Shown piece after piece: positions 24,561 through 38,547 of a stretch of DNA of 64,000 bases (position 1 is its first letter; each line of letters opens with the position of its first letter). The stretch covers positions 12,900,001-12,964,000 of the forward strand of contig JAKCOZ010000016.1 of assembly GCA_022605955.1 (NCBI GenBank), in the 5' to 3' direction. The stretch comes from Rallus limicola (lineage: Eukaryota > Chordata > Aves > Gruiformes > Rallidae). The notes under the pieces are model-generated. The model was not told the origin of the DNA. It was given only the letters and a program-made list of their open reading frames with translations, and did no database searches. Both the position numbers and the translations under genes were made by a program.

Positions 24561-25810
24561 TTTCGATTATACTGATCTTCCGTACACTTCAGAAGTAGCT
24601 TCTATTACCAGTGATATGATATCAGTGTTGATCAGTAGGGGAGGAAGTACTGTTTTATTACCATGAGATAAATGGCACTGGGGGAAAAAAAGTAACCATT
24701 CCTCTAACACATGGGAGGATACAAGTATTCCTGTAAATCGGAGCCTTTGTAGATTAAAAATTGGGTAACAAAATTTACATACATTTCTAAAAGCTCCAAT
24801 ACTTCCTCATTTTTTGCATTATAGGCCTTGAACTTTGTGTTACTTTCTCACTCTGTGTAGATCAATGTATTACTAGTTATGATGCCAAGTTTTTGGCATC
24901 AGAAATGTGTTATCTTGTTAAGATAAAATACAATTGACTAACTGGACTATCTGAGTAAAACCTACTTAAAAAGCTACCACTGGGATGCATTTATATGAAT
25001 GTTAACTCACACTTGACACGTTCTCAAGGTACTGAAATTTGCAAGGGCCTATCATATTGTTCTTTCCCCCTGCCAAAGTGGCTAATCGTAGAACTGAGCT
25101 TTTTACTGATGCGAAGTTTGGCGTATTGCTTCTGAGCCTCATTCAGAGAAGATACAGAATTTATTGCAGCCTTTAACTAAAGTTCTTTACAATAAGTTTC
25201 ACTCATTCTCTAGTAACCGGAGTGGTGTGATGCCCACTGCACATACTAATTTTGTTCTCAAGGTTATACTGAGTTAATGTGAAATATTACATATTATCTT
25301 TTCCCTTCCAGTTATTCTTGGAAGTTATTCTTATAAGATGGAAGATTATATTTGTGTGTTTAGAACTAGATGAATCATATCAAAGATCCAAAAAAAAGGA
25401 AAAGTCTGAAAAGAAAAAAAATGGTTTAAGGGGCAGCAATAAGAGGCTCACTATTTATAAAAGTGGTGATTAAAAGTCTCTCTCAAAACTCCCCCATTCA
25501 TTTCCATTAGAGTTCAATGTGAAGATTAGTTTCCAATACTAATTATTCAACACTTGTAATCCTTCTTCCTTTTTGTTGACATCAAATAAATGTGGCTACA
25601 AAAGTTACTGGCATTTTGCAACACTCAAAAGGTTCTGCTCAGGTGGAACTTTTGTCCTTAGTTTCCAGTTTTAACTCATGACATGACATTTTCTCATAAA
25701 TTAATGTCTGAAAACTGAAAAAGTATGAGATGCCAATTCTTTGGAAAAGCTTTTAAATAATTAATTTTAGTAAAAAAATAAATCATCAGAAGCATAGAAA
25801 GGGATGGACT
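24560..25810. other. AT-rich unique non-coding DNA
   Basis: No gene or repeat is recognised. The plus-strand frame at 25279-25473 is lysine-rich because it crosses A-rich sequence. Confidence 0.5.
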
Positions 25811-25990
25811 GAATCATAGAATTCATAGAATCATAGAATTGTAGGGGTTGGAAGGGACCTCAAAAGATCATTGGGTCCAACACCCCTGCCAAAGCAGCTC
25901 CCCAGGACATATCACTCAGATAGGCATCCAGACGGGTCTTCAATATCTCCAGTGAAGGAGACTCCACCACCTCCCTGGGCAGCCTGAGTG
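25811..25990 (-). mobile_element. CR1 LINE 3' tail fragment (minus strand)
   Basis: The sequence reads as the reverse complement of a CR1 3' end. It starts at the element's tail with 'gaatcatagaatt' repeats, continues with 'ggggttggaagggacct' and 'gggtccaacacccctgcc', then 'ggagactccaccacctccct' and 'gggcagcctg'. Tandem tail units are retained ('atagaattcatagaatcat'). About 180 bp is clear; a further 40 bp toward 26030 may be diverged element sequence. It is heavily 5'-truncated and non-coding. Confidence 0.95.
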
Positions 25991-28900
25991 ACTGAGTGAC
26001 ACAGCAACGGAAAAAAAGTTGTTTGAATGCAAATAAAAGATCGCTATAGGGCTGTCACTGTCTGAAATGAACTGGATGAGAAATGGCCCAAATAGAGAGC
26101 AAGAATAAATTCTAATGACATCTAAAAACATTTTCATTTCCAAGATGCTAAATTTAATCTATCTGTATTTCTGATTATATGCATAAAGACTGGGTCAAGA
26201 AAAATTAGACGGGGTTTTCTTTTTACCCATTTATTTCATACTAGGAAGCTGTCTGCTGCTAAATTCTCATTCCTTCTGAGCATGAGTATTAATGCTAGGA
26301 CATGTTAAATATAAAGGTCCTGAAGAACATGCACTACCAGCAATTTTGTATCTTCATAATTGATAACTGGAAAGATATTATATACTGAATCTGTTTCTAA
26401 AAGCCAAGTGTACTTTTTGCTATAAATCTATCAATCAACATTAGAAAGTATTTAATTAATATTAATAAAGTTATGTAAGATGCATGAAGTATCAAGTAAC
26501 ATGAAACAAGAAGGCATCAAGGAACTGTACACAAATCTTAACTCCACAGTCAACAACTTATCTTGCCTTTACAGAAGCTGGCTTTAACAATAAAGTCAGA
26601 AGTGATGGAGGAAGGGCAACTGTCTATATATACATGCTATATGTGAGATGTTTTACCATCAAGTATCTGACCGTGATTTACAGAGACTCATTCAAAATCC
26701 TATAGTTTTAATACCTTTTGTTTCTCTGCTTGAAGATCTGCCTATTTTTTCATTTGAAAGTCCATCTTATGAAATTTGAAATAAAAATCTTAGCTCAGGG
26801 GCAAAAATACTGCAAAAGCAAGGAAAAATTTCTTTTTTATTTCTTGCATATTGATCTCAATAACCATTTAGTAGTTCCAGAACCATTTATTCCTTTCAAA
26901 GAGAAGGCTGACACACTCGTTAAGCTACAAGGCTGGTATTCAATTTCCTGCTCCCCCATAGGCCTCTTTTGTGATTTTGCCAATTCATATAGCCACTTTG
27001 TACTTTAATTTCCCCTTGGTATAACAGAGACAGTAGTACCTTCTTATATCACAGTTATGTCTTGGGAAACATTAGGACTATGAGATATGAAAACAGAGGT
27101 CATATAAAATGTTCCACAGAGTGTGACGGATGTATTTTTAAAGAGGATCTTTTGGAGACTATAAGGAACAATTGTTTTGTTCCAGCGTGTTCTCCTTTTT
27201 TATGACAAACTTTCCCTCAAAGATAGAGGCAAAGAGCCATGGAAGAGCACAGGATTTTTTGAGAGTGCCATAAAAACTATGATAGAATGAAAAATAAGAT
27301 GGGGTAAATTAATTTACAATTGTTTCACCATTCAGTTGAGACATTTGCTACAAGCACATCAGTCTTTCACTATTAACTTTACTGCTGGATTTTTTGGTTT
27401 TTTTAAAGATTAAGAAAAATATTAAAGGTGGAATCATTGCTAGTGGAAAAAAACTGCTGAAGAAAATTCTACTTAGTTTGTACTTGTAAAGTGATTTGAT
27501 GAGTGATTGCATGAATGATTGCAATGCTACCTCTAAGTGACAGTGTCGGCTCTGAGGACTAAATTCACTCTTCTGTGTAGCAGAATATTAGTTACATATC
27601 CCTCGAGCTCTGCCTGCTCTCTTCCCAGTTTACAGAGTGTGGTGGGAACCATGGAGGAACAAATTGTCCATCATTTAAGCATATTGATCCAAATCAGTCT
27701 TGTACAATTAGTAGCTCAGTGAGGAGCAACGTGGTTTCAAAAGATACGTATTCAATCTTGTAGAATTAAAAAAGTGCTATATACACACTGACTTCCACAA
27801 CGACTTTGGCTTTGATGTCATCTACAACTGCACAATCATTTGTAATCACGGCATTTATTCAAGAATTTATTTCACAATCAAGACATACCTCAATCATGTT
27901 TCCTGAGTATGCAGTTCTCTTATTTTTTTAAAGTAACAAATAAGTGAAGTTTAATTTACTTTCATGAACTTCAGCACTGGCAAAACCTTTGCATATCAGG
28001 TTTGAGGTGGGTTTGGGTTTTTTTTTGTAGCATGATTTCTCAGATGCAGGAGCTAAATTACATATCTGTAAAGAGAACAGAAAAAAATCCAGAGGATTCC
28101 TAAACATTTTAGAAAACACTACTGCCTTGTTCCTATGACACTTAAATAGCTACCTATTAAAAGGGAGAAATTTGATTTTGAAAGAAATTACTACTACTTG
28201 TTTAAAGACTACAAAATGGGAAACACTTTTCATTCCATGACTAGTTTAAAACCTGACAAAATTTAACTATCTCATAAGAATCTGTTTATTATTTTCTAAC
28301 TTAAAAAATTTTCAAAGTGACTCTAAAACAAAATGCTAGTTGTTATTTTTTTGTTGTTCAGATATCATTTAATGTTATTGAGTAAAAAGATAAACATTTT
28401 ACAATCACACTTCAGTACAGTAAGTGTTTGGCTATCATTTGAAATAGGGCTTTCACACCACTGTAGGGTATAAGAAGGAAGACTGAGGGAGACACCAACT
28501 ACTATGGGCAAATGGTAAGAAATATACTAGGATGATACTGTGGAATATAATTTTTAAGCAGGTATTTTCTTTTCTGAGCAGGGAAATCTGTGAATGGACA
28601 GGAGTGCCTGCTATTTGAGATATTAAGTGGGAAGACAGGAGATGTGGAGAGGTGGTTCATTATGACTGGAGTTTCAGTTAGGATTCCATCAAAATTCAGG
28701 AAAAGCTATTGGTTCTAGGTCCTGCATTTTCCCTCCCTGTAGGATTAATACAGCCATCCAGCTGGGTTGTACTAAGACAAGGGAATGGGCACTGGACAAG
28801 TATATACTACTGGTGTACTGAAAGAAGGATGTAATTATTTGAATATGTATTATCTCTTGCCTAGTAGCTGAGTTTTATCAAACTGATGAGCACCTCGGGT

Positions 28901-29040
28901 CTGTAACTACCTTCACGCCACATGGTTTAGAGGCACACAGTTTCTCTCCTAAGTAAGAAAAATGTTGAGAGTTCCTGTACTTCTTTCTGCTGGAGCTTAA
29001 ATAAGGCATGTGCAGGTAATATTTTTTATTTTAAAAAAGA
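25990..29040. other. AT-rich unique non-coding DNA
   Basis: No gene, RNA gene or repeat is recognised. The plus-strand frame at 26718-27008 (96 codons) is hydrophobic and low in complexity, with no motif. Confidence 0.5.
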
Positions 29041-29370
29041 ACATTTTCCCAGAGGCCCTCCCAGCTGGCATGAGAAAGCATTTCTAAGGTGCACTTCTTG
29101 TGCACTCTCAAAGATTTTCCAGAGAGATGAAATGCAATATTCCACTTTGCAAGTAATGAGATTGCTTCTAATCTTGTGTCTGGGGGTGGGAGGTCATTAA
29201 AATAGCAGACATGAGTATGGCAGGGGTTGTTTGGTTTCTGGTGTCTTTCGTATGTGATGCTCTTCAGAATTATCTGGTGTCATCCAAGTGCCTGACAGGC
29301 CTTTTCAAGCAAATATAATGGCATTATTTGTGCCATGGTAGTACAGGAAGGGAGAGTGCAGCTTACAGTG
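29040..29370. promoter_or_regulatory. conserved non-coding element-like block
   Basis: Complex sequence without open frames, including 'gaattatctggtgtcatcc' near 29268 and 'aaatataatggcattatttg' near 29312. The texture is similar to vertebrate conserved non-coding DNA. Weak call. Confidence 0.2.
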
Positions 29371-32300
29371 CTCGGATATAGTAGCAAGGGAGAGCATCTT
29401 TTGCTAAGATTGGCAATTCAGCAGTTGCTGCCTGCCATGCAAAGTGACTGACTACTGGGGATGCATCTCAAGGGAGAAGGGAGGGAAGCAGGCAAGGGGA
29501 AGTTTTGTCTTTGGGGATGTGAGACACGAACAGGAAAAATGTACAACTCTGCTGTCATCCTACACTGCATCTTGAATACTTGATCCTGCTGTTTTCTGTG
29601 TTGAGACTTTACTAAACATAAAAGAAATGCTATTCAATTCAGACTTCATTAGGTAACATGGAAATCTACACTATCATATTATGTCATGAAATTGTTGGAC
29701 TCAATGTGGATATGTAAGAAGCTGCTGGCATTATAGATAACATCAGCTGGCTCTAGATAAAGCAGCCTGCCCCAAGGGGAGAGGGTGGGAGGTTGAGAAG
29801 GAGTGTGGAATAAATGTTTTGAGTATCTTCCCTGAAATGACTGCCTCGCCTAATCACAGCGATTTATTTCAGGAAGAAGTTTTATGTGGTAGAATTAGTC
29901 CTGCAACTGCATAAGAGTTTTTACTTTTAATGTGCAGAAATGTTTTTAAATGCCCTGTGCTTTCTATTGCAGAAGCTACGAAGCTTCTGCTATGAAAAAT
30001 TCCATTCCCAAAAAAATCACAAACACTGCACATAAAGCACACAACACATTGTACGTGTCCTGAGCCACAGTGAGAACCTCTTAATTTAAACTTATTTGCC
30101 CTATTCAAGTGATTTAGCATGTAATTAAAGTCTATCGCATTATAAAAATTAGCTACAGATCACCATTTGTTACCAGTGTGACTCACAGGGGCTAAGCCTG
30201 CTTAGTATTCTGGTTGGCAGCAGAACATTCGAGGGCAGAATCCAGATCAATACGCACAACTTTTTTCAATCTTCCCTGTGGTAGTAGTGTTGTACATTTT
30301 GGCATCTCTGTCTTGCCAACTGCAATGAAAGAAATTGTCATTCAAAATAAGACCAATTAAAAACTGATGTCCTTAAAAAAATAGCACTGCAGACCTCTTT
30401 TTTGCTTTTGGATCCACCATGTTCAGCAGACCACCATGGCATGAATTGCCATTAATATGTCATTTCCCTTTCCTGTTATCACAATATAAAAGACCTTAGC
30501 TCTGACCTTTCTATCAAAACATCCTTTGTTTAGAATGAAAGCTATTCACTGTTAGACCCTTATCTATAGAGCTTAGCCAGCGGATCAAATCCAAAGAGAA
30601 GAATTCGTTTACTTTGTATTAAATGAGCTCAGTTAAGAAGTTTCAATTTTGGCAGAAAGGTGCATTAATCACAAGGAAAAGAACAGATCTCACTTTTCAC
30701 AGCTTCTGGTTTACTTTCAATACAGTTACACAGTAAGGCTTTTGTTCCTTAAAAGTAGCACTGTATTTAAATACAGTAAATATAACAAAATTACCTTCTT
30801 AAAATTACACTAGAGTTCCTACAGTACAGGATGTCCATAATGACCTCAGTGTTGCATGACTAACTTTACAGCTTCAAAAAGGTTCTAAATTAGTTTGGAC
30901 AGATGGGTTTTATCCAGAGGAAATCAATGAGTTTTTGTGAGTCTGACTTAATTTTTATGCAGCCAGTACTTTGAGATGAAATTAAAATATGTATGAAAAA
31001 CATATTAAAGTTTCCCTTGGGTTCATAGTTGTTTGTACATTTACAAGGTGTTAAAGAGATGATTTAAAAACTAACTATATAAGGGATCAATGGAAGTATA
31101 CTATGATTTATGGCCTTTCATGACATTTTTGACACTTCTGGCCTAATGTCTTATGTGTTTTGAACCACTAATTATCATTTAATTCATAAGAGTTTGGTGG
31201 GATTTTATAAGCGTAATATAATATATAGAGCTGTATCACATGGAAAGTTTTAGAAAAAAACTCACTTTACAAGTTGTGCTGAGTATGTAACAGTTGTAAA
31301 TAAAGATGTGCTGCACCAGTTAAAAAACCCACTTGATTGCAGCACCCCCAAATGGGGAGGGGTTCCCCCATCTGCCAACAAAATTGGCAGATTTTTAACT
31401 CACTGTTCAGTGCCAAGGGCAAAAATCTGTGCAAGTTTCAATTACACCGCTCAGGTTTAAATATGAATCATAAAGCAAAAGGCATGTATTCCCAGATAGA
31501 GGGTTTTCGCTTTGTAGGTTCATATCCAAGCCATGATCCAAGCTATGATCTGATCATCTCCAGGATTAAACAACAGTGAAAACCGCAGCAACATTTGTGG
31601 TTCCATGAATAACATGGACACATTTTCATTATTAATCAGAAGTCATATTTTCAGAACTCATATTCCTTTAAAAATAAATATAAAAGTATCAACAAAACCC
31701 TTGATACACTCAAATTTGATACATGTTCCAAAAATATTTATAGAAAAATTATATGAATTGTAAAGTTTGGGCAGAATCTAGAATGTTCTGCAAAATCTTA
31801 AGAACTAAATATTTCATACTCTTCTGTCAAACAGCTTCAACTTAAACCTGCAGTTGACTATGAGCAAGTAGAAATGTTCCTGTAATAGGTTTTTCAAATA
31901 GTCCCTAAATTATCCAAGGCTAAAAATCCCATTGATGTTCCATTTTGGTTTAGATGTTTTCTAATATCATCTGTGGGTACAACAGACTAGAGAGTTATGC
32001 TACTGAATCCTGAATACTTATCTCTTTCTTTACTTAGATTTTTTTCTCAATGCCACTAAGAAACACAGTAATTTGTAATATTGCATAAACTGAAATAAAT
32101 AAACTTGAAAAGCTTGTTCCCTAATTCAGTACAGCCATTTGCAGTGGACACCTAGAAATCACTCACTCTTCTAATGTTTTTTCACGGATGCAGAGATGGT
32201 TCAGTGTGTTTTTTCACTTTTCTGGGGGAAAGGAATATAAAATAGTGTGAAAGATACTAATATGCTTTATATATACACCAAAAGTAGCCTTCAATATTTG

Positions 32301-34690
32301 AATTATAACTAGATAGACCCCAAAGATTTCCTTTTCTCTCCTTAATCCCCAAATGCATAGAAAATGTTTACTTGCTAGTTTATAAATACATAACAATGCA
32401 GAGATGGATTTCCAATTCTTTGGAATTCATGGATTCCATCTGAGTCAAGTTTTTAGCACTATATAGTCAGGAAAAAAATTAAGAGAAATTAAGACAAGGA
32501 GAACAGAACATTTAGATAATTACAGTTCTCCAGGGACAGTAAATTTTGAGAGGATTACTAATGAAACTTCAAAAACAGGAATCTAAAAAGGCAAAAGTTT
32601 TAATCCTTTTCTATATTTTGCCTGGTTTTGCGGCAATTACTGGGGATGATTGGTGTCAATCAGTGTGGTATGACACATGTATCTCAATGTGTTGTACCTC
32701 ACTGAGGTATCTTCTTTTCCACAATTCATAATGCAATGGATAGTATCTAAAAAATTCACAATGGTTTTTCTTCAGCAACATAAATTCTATTTACAGCTCC
32801 CTCGCTGTTCTAGATCCTCTGCAGTATCTATGCGTACAGTAAAGAATAAAACAGGTAAAAAACATAACTCTGATAACATTGTTAAAAAGCAAAATTGTTT
32901 GCTTTCAACAGATTGTAAATGAACAAGATAATTTTAATATTCATTCCTATCAATCTGTACTGTGCTTTTCAAGTTCCTTCTTTCCCAATGGTCAACTCCT
33001 TACTTTCAGCACTTCCTCTTAGGCCATTCCGACAAAGCTAACATGTACATGTCAATAAATGCAATGTAAGGATGAAAAAATAAGACTTTAGATATTATTG
33101 CTCAGTGACAGACCACAGACCCTAAAAATATCCAGGAAACTGAAGGTTGGACAGAATTTCTGAAGAAAGGCATTGAATCCACAGCAGGCCAGAGAAGAAT
33201 AAAACCCCAAATAAGAATAAGGAGAAAATCAACTTTGAGAGACTCTTTCAAATATTGTGATCTCAAATTAGGCTACTCCAAATAGCAGAGGATCAAAAAA
33301 AAGCTATTGCATGTACAAAAACCAGGTTTAACTCAAATAAATTGGAGCTCAGTTCTGCATCATCAAGGACACTGGCAGTAGACAACTTCTCTCTCAGAAA
33401 ACTCCTCTTAAAATGATTTTTTTTGTATTAAAGGTCAGTAATTCAAGGCAAACGGAAAGCAGAAAACTTGACAAATATCCTGCAGGAGGAAAGACGGAAT
33501 ATATAAAATAGCAGCTAGATGTAGATACCCAGGAACAAGATATAAAGCAATGTTCTAAAAGATATGCTCATTACCTTTTCTCTTCTTCTGGGTGCCTATG
33601 TGTAACTCAATGTTACTTTGCTTATGCACCAGATTGTTTTAGTGCTTCTATTTCTTTGTATAGCTGCTGATAGATACTTCCCTGAATTCTCCTTCCCACC
33701 TATAGACTCTGCATATTGCAGTACCTTTCTCACTCTCAGATAGAAACAAATAGTCAGCTAGTCTCTGAGTGGATATTAGCTGAGCAAATCAAAAAGAAAA
33801 ATTACCATTATATTCATATGCTGCCGCTAATCTTTAATATTCTATAGGCCATTAGAGTGGGGAAATCTTTCCCTGTTTTTATCAAATAGCAGAACTGTAC
33901 AGCAAGACAGCAGAAATCTGTACATTAATGTACAGGTATTGGATACTTTTAACACCACATGCAGAAGAAAGTTTAGTATCTTTAAATTAATAACATACTT
34001 GGATGTGTAATCTGGATACCTTCTAGTAAAATGAATCGTGCTGTTGTGCATCAAAAAGCTATGCACAGGAGGGATTTGAAATTCTGATTCTGTAAGGTAA
34101 GGTAAGTGATGTAACATTCTGGAAAAACATTAGAATTAAATGCTAAATTCCCTTACAGTGCTTAAGCACATGAATCAAGCTGAGAAATAATCTCCCCAAA
34201 ACTCATTAATCAAATCACATATATGTAACATTCCTTAACTAATGCTGTCCTTTCCATGAAACATACAGAAGCCTTTCTCTATTTCTTTCCTAACTGTATA
34301 CATGCACGTGGAATATACCCAGCACTGTTAGCAGTAGTTCCTGTAAAAACGTACCATGAAAACAAACCTGTCATAAAAAGACTGATTACTAAGTAGAGAT
34401 GTATGAAGGAGTTCATATAAGCAAAGGTGTACAAAACTTTATGGATCCAACTTCTTAAGAATCTACCAAAACAAAAAAAAATCTTGGTGCAATCCATGTA
34501 ATGCCTTTTGCTCAACCTGAGTGTCAGATTTTAAAAGAAAATAAAAACCGAAAGTGAAACTCTGCTTCAGAGCACTAGATTTTATCTTGTTTTACATCAA
34601 AACCTAACAAAACTGTGAATTTTTCTTGCTTTCAGCATGAAACTATAAATCACCTCAGGTTTTCTCAAACATTTAATTAACCTTAAGGTC
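29370..34690. other. AT-rich unique non-coding DNA
   Basis: About 5.3 kb with no recognised gene or mobile element. Open frames such as 31337-31579 (plus) and 33842-34117 (minus) are short and without motifs. Confidence 0.5.
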
Positions 34691-34775
34691 AGTTCCTCAG
34701 GGTTAAATGCTGTTGTCACTGGAGAAAATGGGATTTTTGCCATTGACTTCACTGCAATCACGCTTTGGCCCACAG
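34690..34775. repeat. probable ancient amniote interspersed repeat remnant
   Basis: The text 'gccattgacttcactgcaat' followed by 'ctttggccca' resembles a motif ('ccattgacttcaatggg ... ggccc') that recurs in old interspersed repeats of birds, turtles and crocodilians. Only a fragment remains, so the family cannot be fixed by eye. Confidence 0.3.
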
Positions 34776-35406
34776 TGAATTATTTAAGTAAAGCCAGGTA
34801 GTATGAGCTGGGGGATACTGTAAGATAAAAGTGAAAAAATACTGAATAGGATTAAAGTAACAAACCAGGAGATATTATTTAGAATTAATTATTCATCTAT
34901 CTCTATTGATCAGACTTTCTAGTTAGTGGGAAAAAATTGAAATATAGCAATTTTTTGCATGCTAAAAATATTTCATTAGAAAGGTTCACAAAGCAGACCA
35001 ATTGTCCAAATGTATTTGATTGATGCTGGACACAGTGGTAATATTTCTTCAAATTCTTATTCGTAAAATTATAAAATAATGGTTTTGAAGTGGAAAGGAG
35101 AGAAAGTATAATTTAGGATTTGAGTATCTCAATCACTAGTTCTAGCTTTTGCTGTGGGTACGTACTGGGAAACACAGGTATGCACTAGAAACATTCTAAA
35201 AAACATTTAAGATAGTACCAAAGTCCTAATATGCAACTAACATGCTTTGAAAATATCACTTTTACCCCCTAACAAAACACACAAAATAAATGTTGTAAAT
35301 GAACCAAGCACCAATGGACAGATATGGAAGTGATTAACACAATCCAGAGATTTAATGGAAAGTTTTGCCAGTGATCACTATGGGAATCTCAATTGAGCCC
35401 GGAGGC

Positions 35407-35500
35407 CCTGATTCAACAAAGCATTTAGGCTCCTAACTTCCCATTGATTTCCCATTTAAATTAATGGGAAGTTTGGGCCTAAATACTTCATTAAACTTGG
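35407..35500. repeat. palindromic MITE-like ancient repeat
   Basis: This is an imperfect inverted repeat. The left arm 35407-35445 begins 'cctgattcaacaaagcattt' and ends 'aacttcccatt'. The right arm 35463-35500 begins 'aatgggaagttt' and ends 'cattaaacttgg'. The arms match over most of 38-39 positions around a 17-base loop. The 'cctgattca.caaagca.tta' wording resembles palindromic MITE-type repeats known from archosaurs and turtles (the Chompy type). The palindrome is seen directly; the family name is inference. Confidence 0.55.
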
Positions 35501-35509
35501 GACTAAGTG

Positions 35510-38500
35510 ATTAGGTTTAGGTGATATTTTCAGCACATTGCATTCTTTATCACTTACAAAATTATTGGCAAGGGTTACTTTGTTTTAGGGATTTCAAGTT
35601 ATCTACCGGTAAAAGCTTACCATGTTTGTTCAGTCTTTACCATGTGTGGGTGCACCACAGAATGTCAAAGAACATCAGGCGTACGTGTCCCTCCCTGCCA
35701 GTACATATACACCTTCCTCTTCCTATTTTCCCAGTCTGCCTTACAGGCAACCATATTCTAAATCAACACTTTATCAGAGGGATAGGAAGTTTTATAGCAT
35801 GAAAAAAAAAATTAAAAAGCGAAAAAGTAGTGTCTGTGTATTGAACTTGATTTCTGAATGGAGGTTATCCTAGGTCTACACAAAAAGGACTCTAGAAGGG
35901 GACTCCAGAGCTGTTAGAACAGTCTGCCCGCTTTTCCAAGAGAAGCAGGAAGGTATCACTGCATATAGAGGGCAGTTTGCTCTGTGGAACGTGTCCATAC
36001 GAAACAGCCTATAGACAGCTAAACTTCCTGGTTGCAAGTTCCAAACAACTGGAACTGAACTTTGTAAGAGCCGTACGGTCTTGTAAAAAGAACATACATT
36101 GCATAGAAATTTTATGCACACATTCAAACACATAGGGTTTTTTTGGGAATATCCAATGATGGTGCCTTTAGAGATTGCTATTTTCTACATACATAGTTAA
36201 AATTACAATGATTGCATTAATTGACTCCTAAGTTTTCATATTCATCCGTACTTCTCTTCTTGTTTCACGTGCACAGTTTTGTGTTGTATTTGTGTTTAGT
36301 ATATATATATGCACCAAACAAGAAAGAATTTTCTTCAAGTAAAAATCACATTTTCAATTTCTAGGGTATTATATACATATGTATATACATCTATGAGGCT
36401 GTAGGAGAGCAGGTAAAGCCTCATGTCACTTCAGTCCAAGACAAATTCTGTGACAACCTAATTCCATTGTTATTTTTAAATTGATAGCTGAGAGAACTTT
36501 GATATATTTAACTTTATGTGCAAGTGAATACAATTTTGCATTCTGCCTCCAGTTAGGAATCTACATGAGGATTTCCAGGATTGAAATGAAGAAGAAAAAA
36601 AAAATAAATCAAGAGCTTCTCTGATATAAATTCTGCTAATGAAATTCCCAATCTGAACAAGTTTTAGAAGCCACTGAAAATAAGTAGTTACTAGATTTTT
36701 CTGGGAAAATACAAGGCAGTGGAACAGTTAAACGTTGACATTTAGCCTGGAATATTTAGGTAAAGTGTTACACCGCATCAGAAGGAATTACATTACCTAT
36801 TACATACCAAAATAAACTATGTTGATATTTTTCAGCTTATATCTCCAAAAAGCTGAGGTTCTGGAATAAAGCATGAAGCATTAGTGAAAGTGTCATACAT
36901 AGTTACAGTAGCTTTAAGATATGCTTTGCTAAATTAAAGCTCTGTGATTCAATTTCTTACATGTCATGTATTCCCATTATTCTTTGCCCTGAAGAACCAT
37001 TGGCTGGTTTGGTTTTTTTTCAAATGAGCAAAAATAGAGTAAGTTCAGGGAAGCATTTTTATGTAGAGTCAATAGTTTTCACCTTCCATCACAGGTAACT
37101 ACAGTTACTGTAGGATAGAGAAGCATGATACAGTTTTAAAAGATCTGACGATATAAATTTTATGGGCAACAAATATGCACAGAACAACAGAAGCTATGTA
37201 CTGATATTTGGTTTTTAAAAAGAAAATAGAAATAATGATTTAGGGGTTTGTTTTTTTTTACAAGGACACTGGAGTGAAAATCCAACTAGAAGTAGTTTGA
37301 ACTGATTACCCCATGCCCCATTTGCTTTTAAAAGCACTTGGGGATGGATTCTTGACTTTTTTTAAAATGCAATGGGCAGAGTCTTTTTTGCTGTACAGTA
37401 AATATACTAGCAGAGCTCACTCTTGAGACAAACATATCTGATTTTGCCGAACCTGCATTCTTAATGTGTTATAAATCAATGTGATAGCTATGATTTTTGA
37501 CATTATGGGATCTGATTCAGATCATAAAGGGTATACAAATCAACTAATATAGATTAGATGCTATGGTGGTCCATAACTGTTAAATGGGGTCATGGTTTCT
37601 AACTAGCTAATAGACTCTTATGCACTATATTATTTCATGGAATTCAGTACACCTATTCATCATAAGATTAACGTGCATAATCTTAGGCAATTAATTTTAA
37701 AATTATTCCCTCCTCTTGTTTCTGATTTGGATGAATTGTTACTAAGAAAAATTACCTAGCTAGTCTTCAGTGCTAACTCTACTAATATTTTTAATTAGCA
37801 GTGGATGCTGCATGGCAAATTACTCTTCTAAATGGGAATGAAAAATGCTAGGATTTTAATTTCCTTAACTGGTTAGAAATAACAAGAGTTCATATTGTAT
37901 CACAGAAACTTGTTTCTATTCAACTACAACTTCCCACATAATCAGTCTGTTCTGTTGAGGCAGTCATGTGAGAGGAATCTGAAGTCCTAACACAGAGTGA
38001 ATTAGGGTTCTAAGTACCATAGAGTATCCTTAATGTCAGTGGTCATTTTATAGGAAGCCTGGAGAACAGTGCTTTGTTCTGACCCATTCCAAATTAGCAA
38101 TAGATTTATTTTAAAGAAATAAAGCCATTATGAACTGTTCTATTATTTCCAGCAGTCCAATTTCAAAACCCTATTTGAAGAAAGCTTGTAATATCTTCAA
38201 AACTGTTGAGGGGCAAAGTCACTGACCAAAGTCACTTAACCCAGAGTTCCTGTTCCCTCTTCCTTACACCAGGCAGCTTAGAGTACCTGTGTAGTACTGT
38301 GCAGTGGTTTGGAAGAGAGATTTGAATTGAAAAGTCCAAATTATTTTCTAAAGAGAAATCTAAGTAATTCTCACAGATTTATTTTCAAATCAGATGATAT
38401 TCTGCATTGCATCAGTAACCTGATTTCTCATGTTCAACCTGAGATTTGCTAGGTAAATGCTGGAACCTAGTAACACGAGTGGGCAAGGGTGATCATTACA

Positions 38501-38545
38501 TGTGTACTTAAATTGCTTTTAATGAGAATAGCCACCCCAAAGAAA
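35510..38545. other. AT-rich unique non-coding DNA
   Basis: No gene or recognised repeat. Small AT tracts occur, for example 'gtatatatatatgc' near 36299 and the partly palindromic 'atatacatatgtatatacat' near 36371. The overlapping plus frames at 35521-35873 have no known domain. Confidence 0.5.
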
Positions 38546-38547
38546 GG

